From contig DXZN01000058.1 of assembly GCA_019419645.1 (NCBI GenBank), forward strand, positions 1 to 11,847: a stretch of 11,847 nucleotides of DNA. Direction: 5' to 3'. The notes beneath the pieces were generated by a model. That model had not been told where the DNA came from, did not search any database, and was given only the letters and a program-made list of their open reading frames with translations. Each line of letters begins with the position of its first letter. Position 1 is the stretch's first letter. Positions 1 through 8,133 of this stretch are shown here, piece by piece. This DNA is from Collinsella sp. (GTDB lineage Bacteria > Actinomycetota > Coriobacteriia > Coriobacteriales > Coriobacteriaceae). Made by a program: the position numbers and the translations under genes.

Positions 1-11
1 GGTGGTTTAAA

Positions 12-44
12 GCTGGCCGCTGCGCGGCCAGCAGACTAAAGTCT
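12..44. other. Two small hairpins downstream of the purine operon terminator
   Basis: A perfect 9-bp stem (12-20 with 24-32, loop TGC) is followed by a short 5-bp stem (33-37 with 40-44). On the minus strand the first stem is followed only by TTTAAA, so it is a weak terminator at best; it could back up the stronger terminator at 46-83 or serve a gene to the left of the window. Its function is not established. Confidence 0.4.
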
Positions 45-45
45 T

Positions 46-83
46 GAAAACGAAAGGCCCCGGCTCGCGATGGAGCCGGGGCC
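46..83 (-). terminator. Rho-independent terminator of the purine operon
   Basis: A perfect 11-bp GC-rich stem (56-66 pairing with 73-83, 6-nt loop) is followed on the minus strand by TTTCGTTTTC (55 down to 46). The T-rich tail is present only in the minus direction. It lies about 70 nt past the stop of the molybdenum hydroxylase gene, so it ends the minus-strand operon. Positions 84-152, between it and that stop codon, show no gene. Confidence 0.85.
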
Positions 84-152
84 AAAGGCGCAGCATATGC
101 AGTTGATGCTGAGCATGGACGGCTCGTTAGTAATGGCCGTTCGCGCTCCACC

Positions 153-2930
153 CTACCCGCGGTGACGGGCGCGGCTGTACGGCGTATCCACCATGGGCAG
201 ATCCGGACGCAGCTTGCCGTCAAACGCGCGGTAGGCATTCTGCACGGCGGGCGCCGTGGGGATCGTTGCAATCTCGCCGATGCCCTTGCCACCATATGCC
301 ACGGGCAGCAGCTCGTCCTTCTCCACGTAGATGGCGTGGATATCCGGAATCTCGGGCGCACGGAACAGCCCGAGCGTGCCGTACCTTGCCTGGGGTACGC
401 AGTCCTTGAGCGGCCAATCCTCGGTAAGCGCATAGCCCATACCCATGAGCACGCCGCCTTCGATCTGACCCTGGATGGAGATGGGATTGACCACCTTGCC
501 GGAATCGTGCGCGGCATAGACCTCGCTCACGCGGCCGTCATCATCCAAAATGACCACATGCGTGGCAAAGCCGTAGCAGATGTGGCTCTTGGGGTTGGGA
601 ACGTCGGCGCCCAGCTTGTCGGTCGGCTCCAGGTACACGTAGCCAAACTCGCATCCCTCGAGCGCCTTGATGGCGGCCGTGGGATCCTGAGGATGCATGC
701 CCTGGCCGGCGACGAGTTCCTGCGTGCGCAGCTGATAGGCGCGACCGTCGTCGTACTCGATCTTGACGCCGTCGCCATGCGCACTCACGGGAGTATCGGG
801 TGCAGGCTTGCCGGCCTCGATGTCAAGCATGGCATCGCGCAGCAGGAAGGCGGCACCGCGCACAGCCTCGCCAGTCACGACCGTCTGACGCGAGCCAGAC
901 GTGGTGCCGGAGTCGGGAGCGTTCTCGGTAGAGCACTCGCCGTTAGCGATGCAGCTCAGCGGCAGACCGCACGCCTCGGCAACGTCCTGCAAAAAGACGG
1001 TGTTGCAGCCCTGGCCGATGTCGGACGTGGCGGCATAGACCACGGCCACGCCGTCCTCGACGCGAATCTTGCAGCGGCCGGCATCGGGCAGGCCCACACC
1101 CACGCCGGCGTTCTTCATGGCGCAGGCGATACCGGCGTGCCCGGGATGCGCATAATAGGCGTCCTTGACCTCGAGCAGCGTCTCCTTCAGCGCCGTGGAG
1201 CAATCGGCGATCTGGCCGTTGGGCAAAACCTCGCCCGGCTCGATGGCGTTACGGTAGCGGATCTCCCACGGGTCCAGGCCGACCTTCTCTGCCAGCAAGT
1301 CGATCAAGCTCTCGAGCGCAAACTCGGACTGACAGACGCCAAAGCCGCGGTACGCGCCGGCGGGCGGGTTGTTGGTGTAGTAGCCAAAACCGCGAATGTC
1401 GGTGTTCTGGTACTTGTAGGGGCCAACGGCATGCGTGCAGGCGCGCTCGAGCACCGGGCCGCACAGCGACGCGTAGGCGCCGGTGTCAAAGTTGATCTCG
1501 CAGTCCAGGCCGGTAAAGTTGCCCTCGGCGTCGCAGCCCAGCGTAAAGGTGCCGTCCATGGCATGACGCTTGGGATGGAACGCAAGCGACTCAGCGCGCG
1601 TGAGCTTGCACTTCACAGGACGCTGGAGCTTATAGGCAGCAAGCGCGGCCAGGTGTTGGATGGACACGTCCTCCTTGCCGCCAAAGCCACCACCCACGAG
1701 CATGGTCTCGACGACCACGCGCTCGGGCTCGTTGTCCCAGCCAAACATGTGGGCACACTCTTTGCGCGTGTCGTAGGCACCCTGGTCGGTCGACTGCACC
1801 TTGACGCCGTTCTTGTACGGGAAGGCAACGGCGCACTCGGGCTCCAAGAAGGCATGCTCGGTAAAGGGCGTGGTAAAGCGCTGCGTCACGGTGAACGCGC
1901 TCTCTGCCAGCGCCTTGGCGGCGTCGCCGCGCGTCACGTGACGGCTCTGGCACACGTTGTCCTTGAGCTCCACCGTGTTGCCAAAGGCAAAGAAACTGTC
2001 GTGCAGGCGCGGGGCGTCGGCAGCCCTGGCCTCGACAATGTTACGCACGGGCTCCAGCGGCTCGTAATCGATCTTTACGAGCTTCTTGGCCTTCTCGAGC
2101 GTCGCCTCGTCCTCGGCAACCACCAGCACAATGGCATCGCCCACGCAGCGGGTGATATCGCCCGCCGCGATCATGACGTCCCAATCCTGGATAAGGTGGC
2201 CGACCTGGTTGACCGGCACATCCTCGGCGCGCAGGATGCCCACCACACCGGGCAGGGCCTCGGCCTTGGAGGTGTCGATGGAAAGCACACGGGCGCGCGG
2301 ATACTTTGAGCGCACGGCGCTGGCATAGGCCAGGTCCGGCTGATCGAGCTCGTCGATGTCATCGGGGTACTTGCCCTCGCCGAGCACCTTCTTGCGCACG
2401 TCGATACGGAAGGCGCGCTTGCCCACGCCGTAGTCGTCGCCGCGCTCCAGGTCCTCGTCGATCTGCTTTTCGCCGCGGAGCACCGCAGCGGCCAGCGAAA
2501 TGCCCTCAATAATCTTCTTGTAGCCGGTGCAGCGGCAGACGTTGCCGCGGATGGCGTACTTGATCTGCTCCTCGGTGGGCTCGGGGTCCTCGGCGATCAG
2601 CGCCGCGCCTGCCATGACCATACCGGGGATGCAAAAACCGCACTGCACGGCGCCCACGGCGCCAAAGGCGTACACAAAGGCCTCGCGCACGTCCTCGGGC
2701 AGGCCCTCGACGGTCACGATGTTGCGGCCGGCGGCAAGGGCGGTGGTCAGCACGCACGCCTTGACGGCCGCGCCGTCTACATGGATGGCGCAGGTACCGC
2801 AGGCACCCTCGGAGCAGCCGTCCTTAGCGGAATGGATGTGCAGGTCGTCGCGCAAGTAGCGGAGCAGCGGCTTGTTCTGAGTCGTCGTGCGCTCGACGCC
2901 GTTAACGGTAAAAGTGAATTCCTGTGCCAT
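153..2930 (-). CDS. xdhD: XdhD-type (selenium-dependent family) molybdenum hydroxylase, probable purine/xanthine dehydrogenase
   Basis: A 925-aa fusion of a two-[2Fe-2S] domain (about residues 4-155) and a molybdopterin-binding catalytic domain (about 175-915), close in length to E. coli XdhD/YgfN (956 aa). Visible iron-sulfur ligands are C39, C44, C47, C59 for the plant-type cluster and C97, C100, C132, C134 for the second. Cofactor motifs are GGGFGGKE (413-420), AYRGFG (526-531) and GKGIGE (881-886). E886 is the expected catalytic glutamate; E420 and R528 line up with the purine-contacting Glu/Arg pair of xanthine oxidoreductases. There is no FAD domain and no FAD-subunit gene in the window, so electrons must leave through another partner, most simply the ferredoxin 12 nt upstream. 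The start is supported by GAAGGGAA just before the ATG. The family is usually annotated as selenium-dependent xanthine dehydrogenase; the labile selenium cannot be seen in sequence. The enzyme is expected to hydroxylate a purine in the cytoplasm; which purine, and in which direction, is unknown. Confidence 0.9.
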   Translation of the reverse strand: MAQEFTFTVNGVERTTTQNKPLLRYLRDDLHIHSAKDGCSEGACGTCAIHVDGAAVKACVLTTALAAGRNIVTVEGLPEDVREAFVYAFGAVGAVQCGFCIPGMVMAGAALIAEDPEPTEEQIKYAIRGNVCRCTGYKKIIEGISLAAAVLRGEKQIDEDLERGDDYGVGKRAFRIDVRKKVLGEGKYPDDIDELDQPDLAYASAVRSKYPRARVLSIDTSKAEALPGVVGILRAEDVPVNQVGHLIQDWDVMIAAGDITRCVGDAIVLVVAEDEATLEKAKKLVKIDYEPLEPVRNIVEARAADAPRLHDSFFAFGNTVELKDNVCQSRHVTRGDAAKALAESAFTVTQRFTTPFTEHAFLEPECAVAFPYKNGVKVQSTDQGAYDTRKECAHMFGWDNEPERVVVETMLVGGGFGGKEDVSIQHLAALAAYKLQRPVKCKLTRAESLAFHPKRHAMDGTFTLGCDAEGNFTGLDCEINFDTGAYASLCGPVLERACTHAVGPYKYQNTDIRGFGYYTNNPPAGAYRGFGVCQSEFALESLIDLLAEKVGLDPWEIRYRNAIEPGEVLPNGQIADCSTALKETLLEVKDAYYAHPGHAGIACAMKNAGVGVGLPDAGRCKIRVEDGVAVVYAATSDIGQGCNTVFLQDVAEACGLPLSCIANGECSTENAPDSGTTSGSRQTVVTGEAVRGAAFLLRDAMLDIEAGKPAPDTPVSAHGDGVKIEYDDGRAYQLRTQELVAGQGMHPQDPTAAIKALEGCEFGYVYLEPTDKLGADVPNPKSHICYGFATHVVILDDDGRVSEVYAAHDSGKVVNPISIQGQIEGGVLMGMGYALTEDWPLKDCVPQARYGTLGLFRAPEIPDIHAIYVEKDELLPVAYGGKGIGEIATIPTAPAVQNAYRAFDGKLRPDLPMVDTPYSRARHRG

Positions 2931-2942
2931 GGTGATTCCCTT

Positions 2943-3422
2943 CTACACGCCGGCGGCGATGCCGGTGCGGTCGTGGATGGCGCCATGCGGGCAAACGACG
3001 GCGCACATGCCGCACGACAGGCAGTCCGCGCCGTCGATATGGGCGCAGTTGTCCTCAATGCGGATAGCGCCGGCGGGGCACTTTTTGGCGCACATGCCGC
3101 AACCGATGCAGCTCGTGTCGCAGATCTTGCGCGCAATGGCGCCCTTATCGGTATTGTTGCAGCGCACCAGGATGTTCTGATAGCCGGGAACGAAGGCAAT
3201 TACACGCTGCGGGCACGCCATGCCGCACAGGCCACAGCCCGTGCACTTGGAGCGATCCACGCGGGCGATGCCATCGACCAGCGCAATGGCACCGTGGGGG
3301 CAGGCCGTGACGCAGGCGCCACAGCCAATGCAGCCTTCGCTGCAGCGGGCGTCGCCGCCTGCGGAGGCGCAACCGCTTCCGCAGGCAACGTAGGCCACGT
3401 TATGTTGAATGGATTTGGCCAT
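2943..3422 (-). CDS. RnfB-like polyferredoxin with four [4Fe-4S] motifs
   Basis: A 159-aa soluble electron carrier. Four complete CxxCxxCxxxCP motifs begin at C31, C60, C105 and C134, giving room for four [4Fe-4S] clusters; further cysteines at 14, 18, 27, 88 and 101 are unassigned. The stretch at 86-120 (VRC-N-DKGA-ARK-C followed by CIGCGMC) is the pattern seen in the C-terminal half of RnfB, but the RnfB membrane anchor is absent and no other rnf gene is nearby. The N-terminus shows no signal peptide, so it is probably cytoplasmic. It starts 11 nt after the ygfK stop and ends 12 nt before the molybdenum hydroxylase start, so it is co-transcribed with both. It is therefore the natural electron link between the two enzymes; that role is inferred. 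The ribosome binding site is weak (GGCGAG), which may mean coupling to ygfK translation. Confidence 0.9.
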   Translation of the reverse strand: MAKSIQHNVAYVACGSGCASAGGDARCSEGCIGCGACVTACPHGAIALVDGIARVDRSKCTGCGLCGMACPQRVIAFVPGYQNILVRCNNTDKGAIARKICDTSCIGCGMCAKKCPAGAIRIEDNCAHIDGADCLSCGMCAVVCPHGAIHDRTGIAAGV

Positions 3423-3433
3423 AAGAGACTCGC

Positions 3434-6433
3434 CTATTTCTTAAGAAGGTACGAATAGTTGTCGCGCACGGCCCTGATGGTCAGGCGGACGGCCTCGGGC
3501 AGACCGGTGTTGACGGCATCGACCGAGACGGTGCGGACCGTGCCGGCGACGCGGACTTTAAAGTGGTCCTCGTCCACAGCCAGGAAGCCCTCGTTCTCGG
3601 AGTTCTCCATGTCCTGCTCGCTCCAGAACAGGGTGAGCTTGTCCTTATAGGGACGACCCTCCTGGTAGGGGCAGAACACGGCGCAGTTGCCGCACTCGTT
3701 GCACATGCCGTCGACATGTACCACCTGATGCTTGGCCAGGCCCGGCACCTTAATTGCCACGTTGGCGCGGTTGGGGCACACGTCGCAGCAGACCTCGCAC
3801 ACCGAGCCGCAGCCCAGGCAGCGGGTCTTGGTGCAGTTGCGCTTGTCGCGGCATAGCGACCCCTTGCGCTCGTAGCAGGTGTCCTCGCGACCGGCCTGCT
3901 CGTTGCAGTCGGCGTACTTGTTAAAGTCCACGCCGGCAATGGCACGGGCGACCTCGGCGGCGTCGGCGATAGCCTCGACCACGGTGGCAGGACCGCGGCG
4001 GCAGTCACCGGCAGCCCAGACGCCCTCGACGCCGGTGGAGGTGGCGGCAAGGCGGCCGCGACGGTCGTGCTCGACGCCCGCGGCATCGTACAGGCTGGCA
4101 TCGATGCCCTCGCCCACGGCGCAAATCACCGTGGTGGCGGAAAGCTCGACGGTCTCGCCCGTGGCGACGGGGCTGCGACGACCGCTTGCATCCGGCTCGC
4201 CAAGCTCCATAACGTCGCAGGTCAGCACGGCGCCGTTGAGTACCTTGGGCGCCAGCAGCTCGCAGAACTCAACGCCGTCAGCAAGAGCAAGATCGAGCTC
4301 TTCCTCGTCGGCGGGCATTTGCTTCTTGGTGCGGCGATACACCAGGCGCACGTTCTTCACGCCAGCCAGGCGCTTGGCCACGCGGGCCGCGTCCATGGCG
4401 GTGTTGCCGGCGCCGATGACCACGACGTCCTCGCCCAGCTCGAGTTTCTCGCCCTTCTTGGCGGCCTCGAGGAACTCCAGCACGTCGAGCTCGGCGCCCT
4501 CGCCCAAGCCCGCAGAGCCGGGCATCCAGGCACCGGTGGCCACGACCACGTCGGTAAAGCCCTGGGCCTTGAGCTCGTCAATGGACTCCACGCGGGCGTT
4601 AAGCTGAACCTTGGCGCCAAAGGCCAGGCAGAGCTCGGCATCGTGGGAGATATCGTCGCTGGCGATACGGAACTCGGGGATCACGTGACGGACCACGCCG
4701 CCGAGCGAATCGCGGGCCTCGAAGATAGTGACGGGCACGCCGGCGCGCGTCAGGAAGAACGCCGTCGCCAGGCCGGCCGGGCCGCCGCCGATAACGGCAA
4801 CGTTGCGCTCGGCGTCGTTGGCAATGGCCTGGGCGCGCAGCTTGGGCAGCACGGCGGTCATGGCCTCGCGGGCGGCCTTGAGCTTGCTGGCGCGAATCTG
4901 GGCGCCCTCGGGCTCGTAGAATGCACGCTCGCAGGCACGGCCGCAGGGATGCGGGCAGATGGTACCGGTAATGAACGGCAGGGCGTTGCGCTCGATGATG
5001 ATGTTGAGCGCGTCCTCGTAGCGGCCCTCGTCAACAGCCGCCAGATAGGCAGGGATATCCTGCTGGATGGGGCAGCTCGTACGGCACGGCGTGGTAAAGC
5101 AGTCGGAAAGCGGGCTCTTGCCAGCGACCTTGCGGTCGGGCAGCGGACGCAGCGGCTTCTTGTAGAGCGGGTTGGTGAGTGAGTCGGTCTGGATCGCGGT
5201 CACGGCCTCGAGAGAGACGCCCGCGAACGGCTTGCCGTCCAGATCGCCAAACTCGCCGGCCATCTGGCTAAAGCGCTCGTAGCCACCGGGCTTGAGCACG
5301 TCGGTCGCCAGGGTAACGGGCCAAATACCGGCATCATACAGGGCGCGGATGTTGTAGACCGTGGCACCACCGGAGTAGCTGATGCGCAGCTTGCCGTCAA
5401 ACTGCTCGGTAATGCGGCGGGCGGCCTCGATGGTCAGTGAGAACAGCGAACGGCCGGACATGTACATCTCGGTGGAAGGCAGCTCGTTCCTCGTCACGTC
5501 GACGGGGAACGTGTTGGTCAGCTTGACGCCAAACTCCAGGCCGCGCTCGGCGCACAGGGCAATCAGGCGCTCGAACATGGGCACGGCGTCGGCCCACTGC
5601 AGGTCCTCGCGGAAGTGCGTATCATCAAAGACGATGTAGTCAAAGCCCAGCTCGTTCAGACGCTGGCGGGCAAACTCATAGCCCAGCAGCGTGGGGTTGC
5701 ACTTGATGTAGGTGTTGAGGCCCTTCTCGGTGATGAGGTAGGTCGCGATGCGCTCGATCTCGGCGGGCGGGCAGCCATGCAGCGTGGACTCGGTGATGGA
5801 GTTGGACACGCGCGCCGGAATGGACTCGACAAACGCGGCGTCGACATGCTCAAACTTATCCAGGTTGGCGAGTGCCCAGGCACGGCACTCGTTCCAGACG
5901 TCGGAGCCGCTGGCATCCTTCATGCCCTCGATGTAGGCGTCGACCTTGGGACTCTTAATGCCCTCCAGGTCATAGCCCACCGACATGTTGAAGACAAAGC
6001 CGTCCGGGCTGCCCAGACCGTACTCGCGAGCGATCAGGTGGCAGGCAAACCATGCCTTCACGTACTCGGCAAAGGCCTGCGGAACCTCGAGCTCGGTCGA
6101 CCATTCGCAGTTGTAGCACTCGTCCTGAGCCACGATGCAGGGCTTGTTGACGCACTTGGAGAGCTCCTCGCCGTCCATAACCTGGACGGTCTTGAGCTCA
6201 AAGAAGCGGGAACCAGCCACATAGGATGCCACGATGTTCTGGGCAAGCTGCGTATTGGGACCGGCGGCCGGGCCAAACGGAGTCTCGATGCGCTCGTCAA
6301 AAATGGGAAGCGCGCCCTCCTGGTTGGCCGTGACCATCTTGCGCACGCCAAAGATGGCGTCCTGGGTCTTGTGCTCCTCGATGATCCAGTTCATCAGCTG
6401 CGAAAACGGGATCGGCCTCATGATGTCGCTCAT
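3434..6433 (-). CDS. ygfK: YgfK-type Fe-S flavoprotein oxidoreductase (putative selenate reductase subunit)
   Basis: A 999-aa multidomain oxidoreductase, close to E. coli YgfK (1032 aa). Residues about 1-430 form a dihydroorotate-dehydrogenase-like region. About 440-835 is a GltD-like module: N-terminal cysteines C445, C450, C454, C493, C497, C501 for Fe-S clusters, a FAD-binding GGGPAG (549-554), an NAD(P)H-binding GAGNTA (674-679) and the late FAD motif WAAGD (806-810). The C-terminus has more cluster ligands, C872/C875/C879/C882/C886 and C911/C914/C917/C921. The 'selenate reductase' name is historical; in gut anaerobes the gene belongs to a cluster linked to anaerobic uric acid/purine breakdown, and a purine-derived substrate is more likely here. 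The ATG at 6433 has GAGAGGAG six bases upstream; an in-frame ATG at 6556 would add 41 arginine-rich residues unlike the family and with no ribosome binding site. It is the third gene of the operon, 149 nt after ssnA. The exact reaction is not known to me. Confidence 0.9.
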   Translation of the reverse strand: MSDIMRPIPFSQLMNWIIEEHKTQDAIFGVRKMVTANQEGALPIFDERIETPFGPAAGPNTQLAQNIVASYVAGSRFFELKTVQVMDGEELSKCVNKPCIVAQDECYNCEWSTELEVPQAFAEYVKAWFACHLIAREYGLGSPDGFVFNMSVGYDLEGIKSPKVDAYIEGMKDASGSDVWNECRAWALANLDKFEHVDAAFVESIPARVSNSITESTLHGCPPAEIERIATYLITEKGLNTYIKCNPTLLGYEFARQRLNELGFDYIVFDDTHFREDLQWADAVPMFERLIALCAERGLEFGVKLTNTFPVDVTRNELPSTEMYMSGRSLFSLTIEAARRITEQFDGKLRISYSGGATVYNIRALYDAGIWPVTLATDVLKPGGYERFSQMAGEFGDLDGKPFAGVSLEAVTAIQTDSLTNPLYKKPLRPLPDRKVAGKSPLSDCFTTPCRTSCPIQQDIPAYLAAVDEGRYEDALNIIIERNALPFITGTICPHPCGRACERAFYEPEGAQIRASKLKAAREAMTAVLPKLRAQAIANDAERNVAVIGGGPAGLATAFFLTRAGVPVTIFEARDSLGGVVRHVIPEFRIASDDISHDAELCLAFGAKVQLNARVESIDELKAQGFTDVVVATGAWMPGSAGLGEGAELDVLEFLEAAKKGEKLELGEDVVVIGAGNTAMDAARVAKRLAGVKNVRLVYRRTKKQMPADEEELDLALADGVEFCELLAPKVLNGAVLTCDVMELGEPDASGRRSPVATGETVELSATTVICAVGEGIDASLYDAAGVEHDRRGRLAATSTGVEGVWAAGDCRRGPATVVEAIADAAEVARAIAGVDFNKYADCNEQAGREDTCYERKGSLCRDKRNCTKTRCLGCGSVCEVCCDVCPNRANVAIKVPGLAKHQVVHVDGMCNECGNCAVFCPYQEGRPYKDKLTLFWSEQDMENSENEGFLAVDEDHFKVRVAGTVRTVSVDAVNTGLPEAVRLTIRAVRDNYSYLLKK

Positions 6434-6582
6434 AGTGAGCTCCTCTCTGTAACGCCCGGCGAGACCGCGCGGCGGGCGCAAATACGGTGTAGCGCTAGCA
6501 CAGCGCCGGCGACCCCGCGGAGGCCGCCTATGCGCGCGTCGGATGCGGCGAAACATCTGACGCGCGCGAATCTACTTGTGAA
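6434..6582 (-). other. Structured 149-nt gap between ssnA and ygfK
   Basis: No gene is seen. Inverted repeats: a 14-bp stem with one mismatch (6532-6545 with 6554-6567, 8-nt loop), a 5-bp stem (6492-6496 with 6502-6506), and a 6-bp stem (6453-6458 with 6473-6478) just upstream of the ygfK ribosome binding site. None is followed by a T-run on the minus strand, so they do not look like complete terminators. Possible roles are mRNA processing, protection of the ssnA 3' end or tuning of ygfK expression. Confidence 0.6.
6440..6447 (-). promoter_or_regulatory. Ribosome binding site fixing the ygfK start
   Basis: GAGAGGAG on the minus strand lies 6 nt before the ATG at 6433. It selects this start over the upstream in-frame ATG at 6556. 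Confidence 0.85.
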
Positions 6583-7938
6583 TTAGTAGGTGCGACCGTT
6601 GAGCGTGCTCCAGAGCTTCTTGGACTCAGCCATGGTCCACGCGTTGATCTTGTCCTCATCAATGCCAACGAACTCGCGATCCTTGTACAGGACGCGGCCG
6701 TTGATGATGGTGGTGCGGCAGTTTTTGCCCATCATGCCAAAGAGCATGTGGCCGTCGATATTCTCCTCGCTCAGCGGCGTAAAGGGCTTGTAGTCCATAA
6801 CGATGACATCGGCGGCAGCGCCGGCCTCGAGCACGCCGAGCTTGCGATCGAAGTACTTGCTCGCCATCTTGGCGTTGTTCTCGAACAGCATCGTCATGGC
6901 CTCGCACCAGCCCACGTTGGGCATAGCGGCGTTGTGGCGCTGAATGATCAGGAAAACCTTAAGGCTCTCGAGCATATCGTGGGTGTAGGCGTCGGTGCCC
7001 ATGCACACGGGGATACCGCGGCGGAAGAACTCGAGCACGGGGGCGCAGCCCACGGCGTTGCCCATATTGGATTCGGGGTTGTTGACGAGCCAGGTACCGG
7101 ACTCCTTGACGATATCCATCTCGGCGGGCGTCACGTGGATGCAGTGGCCGAGCATGGTGTCGGGACCCAGCAGGTTGTGCTGCAGCAGGCGCTCGACGGG
7201 ACTGATGCCACCGCGGTTGAGGCGGGAGTCCCACACGTCATTCATGCCCTCGCACACATGGATGTGGAAGCCGGTCAGGCCGTTGTTGGCCTCGGCCATC
7301 TTGTCCATGGTCTCGTCCGACAGCGTAAAGGTGGCGTGACCGCCAAACATGGCGGCGATCATGTGGTTGTCGTTATCGCGACGCTCCTTGGCGGCCCACT
7401 GGGCAAATTCGGCGTTCTCGGCAATGGCCTGGTCGCATTTTTCCTGGCCGCGGCGATCGGAGACCTCGTAGCACAGGCACGAACGCATGCCCAGCTCCTG
7501 AGCTGCATCCTTAATGGTAAAGAGGCTTCCCGGGATTTCGCAGAAGCTCGCATGATGATCGAAGATCGTGGTGACGCCATCGCGGATGGAGTCAAGAATC
7601 GTGGCATAGGCGCTGGCCTTGGTGCCGTCGAGCGTCAGGTTGTCATCGATCTTCCACCACTGCTGCTCAAGATTCTCCAGGAAGTTGGTGGGGTTGCAGC
7701 CCTTAATGGCAAGGCCGCGGGCCAGACCCGAGTAGATGTGGGTGTGGCAATTGATGAGTCCGGGCATGATGAGGTTGCCCTGGGCGTCGACGTACTCGGC
7801 ATCCGGGTACTTGGCCTTGAGCTCGCACTCGGGACCTACTTCGACGATCGTATCTCCGTCAATGGCGACCGCGCCGTTGGGAATGAACGGGGTCTGAGCG
7901 TTGCGGGTAAAAACGGAACCGTTAGCGACCAGAAGCAT
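6583..7938 (-). CDS. ssnA: SsnA family metal-dependent amidohydrolase/aminohydrolase
   Basis: A 451-aa cytosolic amidohydrolase of the chlorohydrolase/guanine-deaminase-like group. The metal-site pattern is complete: HTH at 65-67, H225/H227 with E230 just after, H265 and H268 in the GHCIH segment, and D316 in GTD. The N-terminal strand LLVANGSVFTRN and the C-terminal AADVIVMDY segment complete the composite beta-sandwich typical of the superfamily. Members cut amino groups or ring C-N bonds of purine- or pyrimidine-like substrates. SsnA itself has no firm substrate but travels with ygfK and xdhD in purine clusters, as here, so a purine breakdown intermediate is the best guess. The start at 7938 is chosen because GAAGGGAG lies 5 nt upstream; an ATG at 7956 would add six residues and lacks a well-spaced site. 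It is the second gene of the operon, 195 nt after the permease. Confidence 0.9.
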   Translation of the reverse strand: MLLVANGSVFTRNAQTPFIPNGAVAIDGDTIVEVGPECELKAKYPDAEYVDAQGNLIMPGLINCHTHIYSGLARGLAIKGCNPTNFLENLEQQWWKIDDNLTLDGTKASAYATILDSIRDGVTTIFDHHASFCEIPGSLFTIKDAAQELGMRSCLCYEVSDRRGQEKCDQAIAENAEFAQWAAKERRDNDNHMIAAMFGGHATFTLSDETMDKMAEANNGLTGFHIHVCEGMNDVWDSRLNRGGISPVERLLQHNLLGPDTMLGHCIHVTPAEMDIVKESGTWLVNNPESNMGNAVGCAPVLEFFRRGIPVCMGTDAYTHDMLESLKVFLIIQRHNAAMPNVGWCEAMTMLFENNAKMASKYFDRKLGVLEAGAAADVIVMDYKPFTPLSEENIDGHMLFGMMGKNCRTTIINGRVLYKDREFVGIDEDKINAWTMAESKKLWSTLNGRTY

Positions 7939-7943
7939 GAATG

Positions 7944-7951
7944 CTCCCTTC
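7944..7951 (-). promoter_or_regulatory. Ribosome binding site fixing the ssnA start
   Basis: GAAGGGAG on the minus strand is placed 5 nt before the ATG at 7938. It favours this start over the ATG at 7956. Confidence 0.8.
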
Positions 7952-7990
7952 AACATCAGGGGCGGGGTTTGACACCTCTGACATGGCGGA

Positions 7991-8117
7991 GTGCGAAGCG
8001 CCGGCCTACACCGGAAACGGGCCCTCTCCCGTCAACGCTTCACCAAAGGGACAAACCCTTTGAAGTGCGGCTTGGCGCCGCATGACGTCGGCGGACGAGG
8101 CGATGCGCCCGCCGACG
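7991..8117 (-). other. Candidate structured RNA between the permease and ssnA
   Basis: The 195-nt gap (7939-8133) has no gene, and most of it folds on paper. In minus-strand order there are a 9-bp stem (8109-8117 with 8086-8094), a 6-bp stem (8077-8082 with 8066-8071) and a 7-bp stem (8056-8062 with 8044-8050). After these comes a possible three-way junction: outer stem 8036-8041 with 7995-8000, enclosing arms 8028-8032/8017-8021 and 8011-8014/8001-8004. No arm has a terminator T-run. It sits 53 nt before the ssnA start, as a leader or a processing region would. It does not show the conserved sequence of the classical purine riboswitch. A chance set of GC-rich stems is possible. Confidence 0.4.
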
Positions 8118-8133
8118 AATAGCACCGAATTGG

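Noticed and set aside
162..2309. A 715-aa plus-strand open frame opposite the molybdenum hydroxylase
   Set aside because: Antisense shadow typical of GC-rich genes; the minus-strand protein has all family motifs.
3434..6556. A 1040-aa version of YgfK starting at 6556
   Set aside because: The extra 41 residues are arginine-rich and unlike the family, come from the hairpin-rich gap, and have no ribosome binding site; the ATG at 6433 has GAGAGGAG at 6 nt.
6532..6567. Terminator between ssnA and ygfK
   Set aside because: A strong stem, but no T-run follows on the minus strand, and ygfK has no evident promoter of its own.
7939..8133. Classical purine riboswitch or a tRNA in the permease-ssnA gap
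   Set aside because: The three-way junction lacks the conserved loop and junction bases of the purine riboswitch, and there is no TTCGA loop or anticodon arm of a tRNA.
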